Shown here: piece by piece, positions 37,175-46,310 of the stretch
How positions within the stretch are numbered: position 1 is the first letter of the stretch
How the letters are laid out: each line of letters begins with the position of its first letter
DNA from: Marinitoga litoralis
Lineage (GTDB): Bacteria > Thermotogota > Thermotogae > Petrotogales > Petrotogaceae
Assembly: GCF_016908145.1 (NCBI RefSeq)
Contig: NZ_JAFBDI010000004.1
Span: 20,834-84,833, forward strand
DNA: 64,000 nucleotides
Direction: 5' to 3'
Made by a program: the position numbers and the translations under genes
The notes under the pieces: model-generated
Seen by the model: only the letters and a program-made list of their open reading frames with translations
What the model was told of the DNA's origin: nothing
Database searches by the model: none

Positions 37175-38337
37175 TGCTTTTAAGAGTTAATAATTTAAAA
37201 AAATATTTTCCTATAAAACATGGATTTATTATTGAAAAAACAGTAGGATATGTTAAAGCGGTTGATGATGTTAGCTTCGAATTAGACAAAGGTGAAACAT
37301 ATGGACTTGTTGGTGAATCTGGTTGTGGTAAAACAACAATAGGTAAAACAATATTAAGATTATATAACCAAACTGATGGCGAAATTTTTATAGATGATAA
37401 AGATACTAGTTATTTTTTCTTAAAAAGATCAGAAGCGAAAGAATATTTAAAAAATCATTATATTGATGTTTTAAATGAAGGAATTAAGAAAAAATCAGAA
37501 TCAGAATTTTTAAGAGAATTACCAGATTATAAAAAGCCATACTTTGAGTTTTTAATAAAGAATGGAGAAAATAAATTTATTGATTACATGCTTTCTGATT
37601 TAAAAGAAAAAAGAATGCATTTTAGAAGAAAGGTCCAAATAGTTTTCCAAGATCCAACATCATCATTAAACCCTAGAATGACTGTTGGTGCAATATTATC
37701 AGAACCATTATTATTCCACGGAATTGCAAAAAACAAAAACGAAGCATTTGATATAGTTAAAGAAATTCTTGTTAATGTTGGATTGAAAAAATATCACGTT
37801 GATAGATATCCGCATCAATTCTCTGGAGGACAAAGACAAAGAATTGCGGTAGCAAGAGCAGCAATATTAAAACCTGATTTAATAATTTTAGATGAACCAA
37901 CATCAGCTTTAGATGTTTCTGTTCAAGCACAAATCATTAAATTATTAAAGGATTTACAATCAGAATTAAATGCTGGATATTTATTTATATCTCACGATCT
38001 TGGTGTTGTTAGATTTATTTCTAATTATGTTGGTATAATGTATTTAGGTAGAATGGTTGAATATGGGGATTCTGATGAAATATTTGATAATTATAAGCAT
38101 CCATATACAGAAGCATTATTAAATGCAGCACCAGTCCCAGATCCAAAAAAGAGAAGAGATAGAAAACAATTTATTATTAAAGGTCAAGTACCATCACCAA
38201 TTAATAGACCAAATGGATGTTTCTTTTCACCAAGATGTAAATATGCATTTGAACCATGTTCTAAAAAATATCCACAATATTATGAAATAGAGAAAAATCA
38301 TTTTGTAGGATGTTATAAATATGAGACAAAATCTTAA
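37174..38337 (+). CDS. Peptide/oligosaccharide ABC transporter ATPase, OppF type, with an inserted segment
   Basis: A 387-residue ATPase: Walker A GESGCGKT, signature FSGGQRQR, Walker B LIILDEPTSALD, switch ISHD and the C-terminal Cys motif (CFFSPRCKYAFEPC). It is about 60 residues longer than usual because of an insert between Walker A and the Q-loop (about residues 75-145), rich in charged residues (for example SESEFLRELPDYKK). Starts 1 bp into the preceding stop. Functions as the partner of the OppD-type ATPase. Confidence 0.93.
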   Translation: MLLRVNNLKKYFPIKHGFIIEKTVGYVKAVDDVSFELDKGETYGLVGESGCGKTTIGKTILRLYNQTDGEIFIDDKDTSYFFLKRSEAKEYLKNHYIDVLNEGIKKKSESEFLRELPDYKKPYFEFLIKNGENKFIDYMLSDLKEKRMHFRRKVQIVFQDPTSSLNPRMTVGAILSEPLLFHGIAKNKNEAFDIVKEILVNVGLKKYHVDRYPHQFSGGQRQRIAVARAAILKPDLIILDEPTSALDVSVQAQIIKLLKDLQSELNAGYLFISHDLGVVRFISNYVGIMYLGRMVEYGDSDEIFDNYKHPYTEALLNAAPVPDPKKRRDRKQFIIKGQVPSPINRPNGCFFSPRCKYAFEPCSKKYPQYYEIEKNHFVGCYKYETKS

Positions 38338-38356
38338 TTTCAAGGGAGGGATTAGC

Positions 38357-40099
38357 ATGAAGAAGTTTTTAGTCTTATTATTAGTTTTTGTTTCAGCATT
38401 AGCAGTATTTGCTGAAGAAGTAGATTGGGCTATTGAAGACGTTGCTGGTAAACCAGGGGGTACATTGTTTTTAGACACAACATCAGGTCCTAAAACAATG
38501 AATCCAGCATGGGCACAAGAAACATCATCTACAGAGATTATCAGATGGGTATTAGACACATTAGTACATTCATCAAACAAAGGATTAGCAGAATTACCAG
38601 GTTTAGCAAAGGAATTTTCTGCTGAAGTTAGAGAAGATGGAAAAACAGTTTATACTTATGTATTAAGAAAAGGGTTAAAATGGTCAGATGGTATGCCATT
38701 AACTATTGATGATGTTATTTGGTCATTTGAAAAAATATGGTTTGATGCAAATATGACAGCAAACGGAAATGGTGCATATTTGGATTCAAATAACGAATTA
38801 CCAACAATAGTTAAAGTAGACGATTACACAGTACAATTCGTATATAATACAAAATTCAGAAGAGGTCATGAATCAATTGGATGGACAGAAATATTACCTA
38901 AACATGTATTAGAACCATATTATGAAGAAGGTAGATTCCAAGAAGCATGGTCATTAGCTGAATTAGATAAAGTAGTTGCTTCAGGTCCATTTGTATTAAA
39001 AGAATACAAAGAAGGAGTTAGAGTTGTATTAGAAAAGAATCCATATTACTACAGAAAAGATAAAAATGGTGTTCAATTACCATACTTAGATCAAATCATT
39101 TATATTATAGTTAAAGATTTAAACACAGGAAGATTAAAGTTCGAAGCTGGAGAAACAGATATTTATGCTCCAACAGCTGAAGAATTCCCAGAAATTAGAG
39201 CAATGGCAGAAGAAAAAGGTTGGGTAGTAAGACAAGGTGGTCCAAACTTAGGTTCAAACTTTGTTACATTCAACTTTAATGCAAAAGATCCTGTAAAGAG
39301 AAAATGGTTCAGAAATGAACACTTCAGAAGAGCAGTTGCATATGCAATAGATAAACAAACATTAATTGACGTATTATATAATGGTTTAGGAGCTCCATTA
39401 TATGGTCCTGTATCTCCATCATCAGGATACTATAATCCAGAAGTTGAAAACTTAGGTTTCAGATATTCATTAGCAAGAGCTAAAAAAGAATTAAGAGATG
39501 GTGGATTTGTATTAAAAGGCGGAAAATTATATGATGCAGATGGAAATCAAGTAAAATTTGAATTAACTACAAACGCTGGTAATAATGTTAGGGAAGAAAT
39601 AGGAAACATATTAAAAGAAAACTTATCAAAATTAGGAATTGAAGTTAACTTTGCACCAATGCAATTTAATGCATTAGTTGGAAAATTAGTTTCAACAGGT
39701 GACTGGGAAGCTATAATTATAGGTTTAACAGGTTCAGTTGATCCAGCATCAGGATGGAATGTATGGAGATTAGATGGTGGATTACACTTCTGGAATTATT
39801 CACCTGAAATTAAACCAGATATGTTTACAGAAGAAATGAAAGCAGATTATTGGGTACCAGATTTTGAAAAGAGAATTGACGAAATTATGAGATTACAAGT
39901 TTCTGCAGTTGATAAAGATGAATTAAGAAAATTATTAGATGAATTCCAAATGTTAGTTGCAGAAAACCAAATAGTAGTATACACAGTAGCTCAAAACTAT
40001 TTAGTAGCTTATAAAAATATAGTTCATGTTTATAACCCAGAACCAAACCCAGCAGCAGGAGTACTTTGGTCAGGTTGGAATATCTGGAAGGATCAATAA
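38357..40099 (+). CDS. Peptide/oligosaccharide ABC transporter substrate-binding protein
   Basis: A 580-residue family 5 binding protein. Signal peptide (MKKFLVLLLVFVSALAVFA) with cleavage likely before EEVDW. Family marks include LAKEFSAEVREDGKTYTY-type N-domain, LRKGLKWSDG, and the FRRAVAYAID motif near residue 320. ATG 38357 is chosen because AAGGGAGGG lies upstream; a longer frame overlaps the OppF-type gene. It precedes an attenuator-like hairpin and the two permease genes. Confidence 0.93.
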   Translation: MKKFLVLLLVFVSALAVFAEEVDWAIEDVAGKPGGTLFLDTTSGPKTMNPAWAQETSSTEIIRWVLDTLVHSSNKGLAELPGLAKEFSAEVREDGKTVYTYVLRKGLKWSDGMPLTIDDVIWSFEKIWFDANMTANGNGAYLDSNNELPTIVKVDDYTVQFVYNTKFRRGHESIGWTEILPKHVLEPYYEEGRFQEAWSLAELDKVVASGPFVLKEYKEGVRVVLEKNPYYYRKDKNGVQLPYLDQIIYIIVKDLNTGRLKFEAGETDIYAPTAEEFPEIRAMAEEKGWVVRQGGPNLGSNFVTFNFNAKDPVKRKWFRNEHFRRAVAYAIDKQTLIDVLYNGLGAPLYGPVSPSSGYYNPEVENLGFRYSLARAKKELRDGGFVLKGGKLYDADGNQVKFELTTNAGNNVREEIGNILKENLSKLGIEVNFAPMQFNALVGKLVSTGDWEAIIIGLTGSVDPASGWNVWRLDGGLHFWNYSPEIKPDMFTEEMKADYWVPDFEKRIDEIMRLQVSAVDKDELRKLLDEFQMLVAENQIVVYTVAQNYLVAYKNIVHVYNPEPNPAAGVLWSGWNIWKDQ

Positions 40100-40112
40100 T
40101 AATTATTTTTTT

Positions 40113-40147
40113 GGGAGTGGGGGGAATGTGGAGTTTTCTCCACTCCC
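40113..40147 (+). terminator. Attenuator-like hairpin between binding-protein and permease genes
   Basis: GGGAGTGG pairs with CCACTCCC (8 bp), and an inner GTGGAG/CTCCAC hairpin is an alternative. Only TTT follows, so read-through is expected; it would lower permease relative to binding-protein mRNA, either as weak terminator or as an RNA-stabilising stem. Confidence 0.6.
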
Positions 40148-40176
40148 TTTCAAATTAATTTGAGGAGGTATTATGG

Positions 40177-41154
40177 ATGTTAAAATATATCCTTAGAAGG
40201 ATTATTTTGTCTATTCCAGTTTTGCTAGGAGTTTCTATAGTATCATTCATGATTATATCCTTAGCTCCTGGAGATTTTTTGGATTCATATAGGCTAAATC
40301 CAGCAGTTAATGCTGAACAAGTAAAGTTATTAGAAAAAAACTTTGGTCTTGATAAATCACCAGTTGTTCAGTATTTATTATGGTTAAGAAATATGCTCCG
40401 TGGTGAATGGGGACAATCATTCACATATCAAATTCCTGTATGGGATTTAATTTGGAGAAGAGTTGGAGCTACATTATTACTAAGTATTACTACATTCATT
40501 TTTACCTGGGGGATAGGTATCCCGCTGGGTATATATGCTGCATTGCATCAATATAGTTTAGGTGATCAAATAGCTGCTGTTGTAGGGTTTATCGGATTAT
40601 CTATTCCAAATTTCTTCTTTGCATTATTATTCTTATTTTTTGCGGCTAAAACTGGCGGTAAAATATTCCCAGTTGGTGGATATATATCATTAGATTATGA
40701 CTCATTCCCAGCATGGAAAAAGTTTTTAGATATCGTATGGCATGTACTTGGTCCAATGATTACATTAGGTACATCAGGACTTGCAGGTACAATGAGAATT
40801 ATGAGAGGTCAATTACTAGATGAATTAAAACAAGATTATGTTGAATTTGCAAGGGCTAAAGGTATGCCAGAAAATGTTGTAATTTACAAACATGCTTTAA
40901 GAAATGCAATAAACCCAATTATTACAGCTTTAGGATTCTCTATTTCTGGTCTTTTAGGTGGTGCTGTTTTAACAGAAAACGTATTTGGTTGGCCAGGTAT
41001 GGGACAATTAATAATTGAAGCATTATTACAACAAGATATTTTCGTTATAATGGCTGATATTATGTTAGTTTCTGTATTATTGGTTGTAGGTAATTTAATT
41101 GCAGATATATTATTAGCAGCAGTTGATCCAAGAGTTCGATTAAGATTAGGATAA
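40177..41154 (+). CDS. Peptide/oligosaccharide ABC transporter permease, OppB type
   Basis: A 325-residue six-helix permease. N-terminus MLKYILRRIILSIPVLLGVS is typical of OppB/DppB, and the EAA-type loop is YVEFARAKGMPENVVIYKH near residue 225. GAGGAGG lies 9 bases before ATG 40177; the nearer ATG at 40173 is out of frame. It would pair with the OppC-type gene that follows. Confidence 0.93.
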   Translation: MLKYILRRIILSIPVLLGVSIVSFMIISLAPGDFLDSYRLNPAVNAEQVKLLEKNFGLDKSPVVQYLLWLRNMLRGEWGQSFTYQIPVWDLIWRRVGATLLLSITTFIFTWGIGIPLGIYAALHQYSLGDQIAAVVGFIGLSIPNFFFALLFLFFAAKTGGKIFPVGGYISLDYDSFPAWKKFLDIVWHVLGPMITLGTSGLAGTMRIMRGQLLDELKQDYVEFARAKGMPENVVIYKHALRNAINPIITALGFSISGLLGGAVLTENVFGWPGMGQLIIEALLQQDIFVIMADIMLVSVLLVVGNLIADILLAAVDPRVRLRLG

Positions 41155-41167
41155 TGGAGGGAAAATA

Positions 41168-42829
41168 ATGGCTGAAGAAATAAAGAAAGAAGAACAACAA
41201 CAAGATGTTTTTGAGAAACAGTTTTTATCAACCCCTCAATTAGTGTGGAGAGCAGTAAAAAGACATAAATTTGGCCTTGTAGCTATGTGGATATTGTTAA
41301 TATTGTATATTTTTGCATTATTTGCTGATTTTCTTTCACCTATGGATTATAGGGTTCAACATATACAATATAAATTTGCTCCACCTATGAAAGTTTTTTG
41401 GAAGGACGAGACAGGTAACTTTGCAGGACCTCATGTATATTTATACAAAAGGGTAAAAGATCCTGTAACTTTCCAAAGTACTTTTAAAGAAGCAACATAT
41501 TTTGATAATTTTAAGGTATACGATGATTTTTCAGAGGTTGAAACTGTATTAAGAATAGGGGAATATAATCCTGATTATGAATCAACTGTTACTAATTATC
41601 AATTTGTATTGAATTATAAGACAGTTGCAGTGGATAATAATGGAAAAGAATATAATATTTTAACAGAAACTAAAACAGAACCATTAGTAACATTTGAAGA
41701 GTTAGGAATAAAAGGTAAAGCTTTAAATAAAAATGAAGACGGATTTTTATCTGTTGATCAAATTCCATTATTAAATGGTGATGATGTTTTGCTATCTGTA
41801 GAAGATAGAGGTATAGCTTCTACATTCTATTTCGAAGAAAATTATAAGACAAAATCAAAATTACAAAGATATAATTTAAAACCAGAAGATATAAAAGAAT
41901 TTAGAAAATATGTTACTTTAGATGTTATCGAAGTTGAAACTGAAGATGACTTTTATGAATTTTTTCCAGAAAATCTTTTAGGAGTTAATTTAAAGAAATT
42001 CAATATAAAATTCTTTACAAAAGGTTGGGAATATAAATGGTTAGGGTTTATACCTGGTAATATTCACTTATTTGGTGTTGAAAAGAGTAAATTACCATAT
42101 TTTGCTGAAGATTATGCTACTAAAGATGGTATTATCTACTTATGGGGTGCAGATAAATTTGGTAGAGATATGATTAGTAGATTATTATTTGGTAGTAGAG
42201 TATCATTAACAATAGGGTTATTAGGTATAGCAATTACATTTACAATAGGGTTAATGTTAGGTGGTGTAGCTGGATACTTTGGTGGATGGATAGATGAAAT
42301 ATTAATGAGATTAACAGAAATATTAATGTCTATTCCTAGTTTCTATTTATTGGTATCTTTAAGTGCTATATTACCTTCAGAATTATCACCATCAGTAAAA
42401 TATATTTTAATTATAGTTATATTATCATTCATCGGATGGCCAGGGATGACAAGGGTTATTAGAGGTATGACATTAGGTTTAAAAGAAACAGAATTTATTC
42501 AAGCAGCTGTAGCATTAGGTTATCCTTCAAGAAGAATAATATGGAAACATTTATTACCAAATACAGCAACATATGTTATAGTTTCAGCAACATTATCTAT
42601 ACCAGGTTATATTCTTGGTGAAGCTGGATTGAGTTTCTTAGGATTAGGTATCAGAGAACCTTCAGCTAGTTGGGGATTAATGTTATCGCAAGCTCAAAAT
42701 ATTACTGCTTTAACAAATTATCCATGGTTATTATTACCAGGTTTATTTATATTTATAACTGTTTTAGCATTTAATTTATTTGGTGATGCTATTAGAGATG
42801 CGTTAGATCCAAGAGCATTAGGACATTAA
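41168..42829 (+). CDS. Peptide/oligosaccharide ABC transporter permease, OppC type, with a large extracytoplasmic insert
   Basis: A 553-residue permease where ordinary OppC has about 300. After the first membrane helix (about residues 35-55), some 260 residues precede the usual GADKFGRDMISRLLFGSRVSL motif at about 322; this hydrophilic, beta-rich segment should face outside. The C-terminal part has the standard helices and the EAA loop (FIQAAVALGYPSRRIIWKHLLP region). It ends the operon before a strong terminator. Confidence 0.92.
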   Translation: MAEEIKKEEQQQDVFEKQFLSTPQLVWRAVKRHKFGLVAMWILLILYIFALFADFLSPMDYRVQHIQYKFAPPMKVFWKDETGNFAGPHVYLYKRVKDPVTFQSTFKEATYFDNFKVYDDFSEVETVLRIGEYNPDYESTVTNYQFVLNYKTVAVDNNGKEYNILTETKTEPLVTFEELGIKGKALNKNEDGFLSVDQIPLLNGDDVLLSVEDRGIASTFYFEENYKTKSKLQRYNLKPEDIKEFRKYVTLDVIEVETEDDFYEFFPENLLGVNLKKFNIKFFTKGWEYKWLGFIPGNIHLFGVEKSKLPYFAEDYATKDGIIYLWGADKFGRDMISRLLFGSRVSLTIGLLGIAITFTIGLMLGGVAGYFGGWIDEILMRLTEILMSIPSFYLLVSLSAILPSELSPSVKYILIIVILSFIGWPGMTRVIRGMTLGLKETEFIQAAVALGYPSRRIIWKHLLPNTATYVIVSATLSIPGYILGEAGLSFLGLGIREPSASWGLMLSQAQNITALTNYPWLLLPGLFIFITVLAFNLFGDAIRDALDPRALGH

Positions 42830-42834
42830 TAGAT

Positions 42835-42868
42835 ATAAGCTACTGCGTTTGCAGTAGCTTATTTTTTT
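42835..42868 (+). terminator. Terminator of the Opp-type operon
   Basis: A perfect 12-bp stem (arm ATAAGCTACTGC) with loop GTTT and a run of seven Ts: a textbook intrinsic terminator 5 bases past the last gene. Confidence 0.92.
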
Positions 42869-42871
42869 AGA

Positions 42872-42893
42872 ACTAACGAAGAACTTCGTTAGT
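42872..42893. repeat. Perfect inverted repeat upstream of hpf
   Basis: ACTAACGAAG, two bases, CTTCGTTAGT: a 10-bp perfect palindrome with no T-run. It lies 38 bases upstream of the hpf -35 box. It may be an operator or a second hairpin of the preceding terminator. Confidence 0.5.
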
Positions 42894-42931
42894 CAAAATA
42901 TATAAGAACATTATGATAATATTAAGGAAAT

Positions 42932-42960
42932 TTGACTTTTTTGAAAAAAAGTGCTATTAT
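42932..42960 (+). promoter_or_regulatory. Promoter of hpf
   Basis: TTGACT (42932-42937), 17-base spacer, TATTAT (42955-42960). The -35 region (TTTGACTTTTTTGAAA) is nearly identical to that before the small coiled-coil gene at 62604. Confidence 0.78.
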
Positions 42961-42992
42961 TATAGTAGGGAACGTCTAAAGGGGGTGTTTTT

Positions 42993-43529
42993 ATGGATTA
43001 TAAGTTATTCACAAAGAACATAGAATTAACAGCAGCATTAGAAGATTATTTAGCAAAAAGAATGGAAAAAATTGATAGGGTATTTAAGAAACATGATGAA
43101 TTATTAATGAGCACAGAAATTAGAGTAGAAAAAGATAAGGAATTATTTAAGGTAGAAGTTACTTCACATTTGAAAGGAAATATCATTAAGGTTGAAGAAA
43201 GAGGAACAGACCTATATGAAGTTATTGATAGGGTTTCAGATGCATATGAAAGAAAATTAAAGAAATTCAAAGAAAAATTGCAAAATCATGTATCCCCTAA
43301 TCCTTTAAAAGAATTAAATGTTGTATATGAAGATGAAGACGATATTCTAAATAAAATTGATAAAAGAAAGCGTTTTGATTTAAATATGTATTCTCTTGAG
43401 GAAGCTATTATGCAATTAGAATTATTGGGACATGAATTTTTTGTATTTAGAAACTCTGATACAGAAGAAGTTAATGTAGTTTATAAAAGGAAAGACGGAG
43501 GTTTAGGATTAATTGAATTAGTAGGTTAA
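42993..43529 (+). CDS. hpf: Ribosome hibernation-promoting factor, long form
   Basis: A 178-residue long HPF. The N-terminal domain (1-100) binds the small ribosomal subunit; the C-terminal domain (about 120-178, with the DLNMYSLEEAIMQLELLGHEFFVFRN region) dimerises ribosomes into 100S particles. Length and domain order match the long type. Single-gene unit with its own promoter and a terminator. Confidence 0.93.
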   Translation: MDYKLFTKNIELTAALEDYLAKRMEKIDRVFKKHDELLMSTEIRVEKDKELFKVEVTSHLKGNIIKVEERGTDLYEVIDRVSDAYERKLKKFKEKLQNHVSPNPLKELNVVYEDEDDILNKIDKRKRFDLNMYSLEEAIMQLELLGHEFFVFRNSDTEEVNVVYKRKDGGLGLIELVG

Positions 43530-43550
43530 TAATAGGTAATAACATAAATG

Positions 43551-43576
43551 ATGCGGGGAATTTTCCCCGCATTTTA
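43551..43576. terminator. Bidirectional terminator between hpf and the VIT1-family gene
   Basis: ATGCGGGGA and TCCCCGCAT with short ATTTT loop, followed by ATTTTATT on the plus side and T-rich sequence on the minus side. Serves both convergent genes. Confidence 0.85.
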
Positions 43577-43597
43577 TTATAATATATAAATATTTTA

Positions 43598-44464
43598 TTA
43601 TAATATATCGATATTGAATAACATTCTTGCTAGTAATCCAATAACGAAAGAAATTATCATAACACTAAAACTGATAGTTAACATTTCAAGAAAATAATAC
43701 TTAAATGTTTTTTCTTGTACAACTGATACAAAGAAAGAGAAAAATACTATTACAATTATTGCATTAATTATTGTAAATAACAAAGAGATCATTGGGTTAG
43801 AAAATATAAAATAAGGAGATACAAGTAGTATAACAGTAATTATATATGCAATACCAGTATATATGGATGCCTTTAGTGGACTCTTAGCTTCTTTTTCAGC
43901 TCTTTGAGATAGATATTCAGATGCAGCCATTGAGAAAGATGCTGCAATTCCTGTTATCAACCCAGATAAGGCAACAAGACGTGAATTTTGAAATGCGAAT
44001 GTTAGACCGGCTAATGTACCTGTTAATTCAACTAAAGCATCGTTTAATCCTAAAACCATAGAACTTACATATTGTATTTTTTCTTCATCAATTAATCCAA
44101 GTAATTCTTTTTCATGATTATTTTCATCTTCAATGATGATATTAAATTCAGGAATTATATCTTTAATATCATCATAATTGATTTGTGCTTTTTCTTCGCC
44201 TTTTTCCATGGCATTTAAAGCAAAGGTTAATCCAAATATATAGGACAATATCAAATACCAAAAAACTAGAAATTTATTAGGTTTAATTTCTTCATTTGTA
44301 TATTTTTTCATTATATTATAATGTTTTAACTCATCATTTGAGATATTATCTAACACTTCTCCGTTATTTCCTTTAATTCTTTTTGATAAATTTTTGTATA
44401 CATAATATTCTGTAATTTCGTTTTTTTGAAATAAAATAAGTTGCTTTCTAATATTTTCGTCCAT
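43598..44464 (-). CDS. Ferritin-like domain fused to VIT1/CCC1-type metal transporter
   Basis: A 288-residue membrane protein. Residues 1-140 read as a rubrerythrin-type helical domain with possible di-iron ligands (Glu in NEITEYYVY, ELKHY, NNHEKELLG). Residues about 140-288 match the VIT1/CCC1 family (LGLNDALVELTGTLAGLTFA, then AASEYLSQRAEKEA) with four to five helices. Such proteins (MbfA-like) export iron or manganese. ATG 44464 is chosen since TTGGAGGGA precedes it. It lies 1 bp downstream of the MocA-like gene. Confidence 0.88.
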   Translation of the reverse strand: MDENIRKQLILFQKNEITEYYVYKNLSKRIKGNNGEVLDNISNDELKHYNIMKKYTNEEIKPNKFLVFWYLILSYIFGLTFALNAMEKGEEKAQINYDDIKDIIPEFNIIIEDENNHEKELLGLIDEEKIQYVSSMVLGLNDALVELTGTLAGLTFAFQNSRLVALSGLITGIAASFSMAASEYLSQRAEKEAKSPLKASIYTGIAYIITVILLVSPYFIFSNPMISLLFTIINAIIVIVFFSFFVSVVQEKTFKYYFLEMLTISFSVMIISFVIGLLARMLFNIDIL

Positions 44465-44465
44465 A

Positions 44466-45026
44466 TTATCCCTCCAATTTATAATCAAAATCTATAGTTG
44501 TTTCTGGGCTATCTACAAATACTTTCTCAATATAATCTGGGTTTTTTTTAATAATTTGTTTAATACCAGCATCACCTTGTAAGTTTAGAATTTCTTCATA
44601 TATTTCTTTTTTTACTAAAGTTGGAAATCCTTTTTTATTATTATAATATGGTGCAATAATAGGTTTGTCACTGTTTATATTTAAAATTTTTTCAACGATT
44701 TCTTTTTTTACTAAAGGCATATCACCTAAAAATATTAACACATAATCATAACTATTGTTTAAAGCGTAATTTATAGCTATTTTAACGGATGAAGATATAC
44801 CAGAAGTATAATTATTATTAATTAAAATTTTAAAATCATATAATTCAAAATTATCTTTGTATTCATTCCATTTTTCATTTACAACAATTAATTTATCAAA
44901 ATCAAAAGAGTTTAATAAATCTATTGTCCATTGTAAAATAGGTTTTCCATTGTAATTAAAAATTAATTTATTTCCTTTAAATCTACTAGAAAGTCCTGCA
45001 GCTAGTATAACTCCTAATATTTTCAT
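44466..45026 (-). CDS. MocA/MobA-like nucleotidyltransferase
   Basis: A 186-residue GT-A-fold NTP transferase. LAAGLSSRFKGNK (residues 8-20) is the nucleotide-binding loop and LGDMP (about 97) the metal site; GFPTLVKKEIY further on is typical of MocA, which makes molybdopterin cytosine dinucleotide. No other molybdenum gene is seen nearby, so cofactor specificity is uncertain. Operon with the VIT1-family gene. Confidence 0.85.
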   Translation of the reverse strand: MKILGVILAAGLSSRFKGNKLIFNYNGKPILQWTIDLLNSFDFDKLIVVNEKWNEYKDNFELYDFKILINNNYTSGISSSVKIAINYALNNSYDYVLIFLGDMPLVKKEIVEKILNINSDKPIIAPYYNNKKGFPTLVKKEIYEEILNLQGDAGIKQIIKKNPDYIEKVFVDSPETTIDFDYKLEG

Positions 45027-45092
45027 TTTTTATATTCCTCCATTTGATGTATAATATATGTTAAGATTATATCACAATTAAGGAGGGTATTT

Positions 45093-46310
45093 ATGAAAAG
45101 ATACATAGTGTTAATTTTATTTTTGATGTTTATATTTTCATTATATTTTTCAAAAACTATAACTATTTGGTTTGATTATGAAGGAATAGAACAAATAAAA
45201 GAAATAGCTAGAAATTTTGAAAAAGAAAATCCTGGAATAACTATTAATATTATACAACAAAAGAAAATATCAGATAAACTGTTTACAACATTTAAAGGAG
45301 CAGGAGATATTCCAGATATAATTTTGATCAAAAATGATGAAATTGGTAAATTAAAAGATGCAAATTTAATTGACAATGTTGATGATATAAAAATAGAATT
45401 AGAAAATAAATTAATTTCAACAGCATTTGAGGCATTTGCAATTGAAGAGAAAAACATAAAAAATAATGATTTTGAAAATGTAAAGCATTATTATGGAGTA
45501 CCTTTTTATTTTGATACACAAGTCTTGTTTTATCATGATGATATATTTTATGATTATGGTTTTCCATTAGAAAATGGTCATACTTTTGAAGATTTGTTAT
45601 TTGCTAGTTATATAGTTAATGATAAGAGTAATGATAAAATAATAGGTTTGGCTTGGGGAGCAAATTCTCCATATTATTTCCCTCCATTTCAATGGGCTTT
45701 TGGAAAGGAAGAATTAATAGAAAATGGAAGAATAATTATAAATGATGAAAAAACATATAATGCTATTGATTTCATATATTCTGCAGTAAATGGCAAAAGT
45801 GTACAATTAATTGAGAGACAAGGATTAATATCAGGATTTAAAAGTGGAAAAATAGCATCTATGTTTTTTGGTACATTTATGATTCCAGATTTTATTAAAT
45901 CAGGTGTTAAATTTAAAATTTTACCTCTTCCATATATTGAAGAATCCGGAAATTATATGACTCCAATACTTGATTATAAAGGTTTTAGTGTTGTAAAAGG
46001 TAGAAAAACAAATGATGTAATAAAATTTTTAGAATACATTTTAAGTGAAAATGCCCAATTAGCTTTTTGTAAAGATTTATACAAATTTCCTGTGAATAAT
46101 AAGGCGTTTAATGTACTTAAAGATAAAGATGAATATTTTAAAGTTGCATATGAATCAGCAATGAGAGGAAGAACAATGCCAACATCAGCATATTTTAAAT
46201 CAAAATATTGGCAAGGAGTACGTACTATGTTAACTCTTATATTTAATCAAAAAGAAGGTTATGATGGAGAAATTGTAGAAAAAGCACAGGAGTTTATGGA
46301 TGAAAGATAA
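45093..46310 (+). CDS. ABC transporter substrate-binding protein (family 1)
   Basis: A 405-residue extracytoplasmic binding protein with N-terminal signal peptide (residues 1-20). The fold marks include TIWFDYEGIEQIKEIARNF, GVPFYFDTQVLFYHDDIF and the end region with FKSKYWQGVRTML. Low GC and diverged, so its sugar is unknown. It overlaps the fused permease gene by 11 bp, confirming they form one transporter. Confidence 0.88.
   Translation: MKRYIVLILFLMFIFSLYFSKTITIWFDYEGIEQIKEIARNFEKENPGITINIIQQKKISDKLFTTFKGAGDIPDIILIKNDEIGKLKDANLIDNVDDIKIELENKLISTAFEAFAIEEKNIKNNDFENVKHYYGVPFYFDTQVLFYHDDIFYDYGFPLENGHTFEDLLFASYIVNDKSNDKIIGLAWGANSPYYFPPFQWAFGKEELIENGRIIINDEKTYNAIDFIYSAVNGKSVQLIERQGLISGFKSGKIASMFFGTFMIPDFIKSGVKFKILPLPYIEESGNYMTPILDYKGFSVVKGRKTNDVIKFLEYILSENAQLAFCKDLYKFPVNNKAFNVLKDKDEYFKVAYESAMRGRTMPTSAYFKSKYWQGVRTMLTLIFNQKEGYDGEIVEKAQEFMDER

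Noticed and set aside
42872..42893. Terminator for hpf region at the second inverted repeat
   Set aside because: There is no T-run after it and a strong terminator already lies just upstream; kept only as a repeat.
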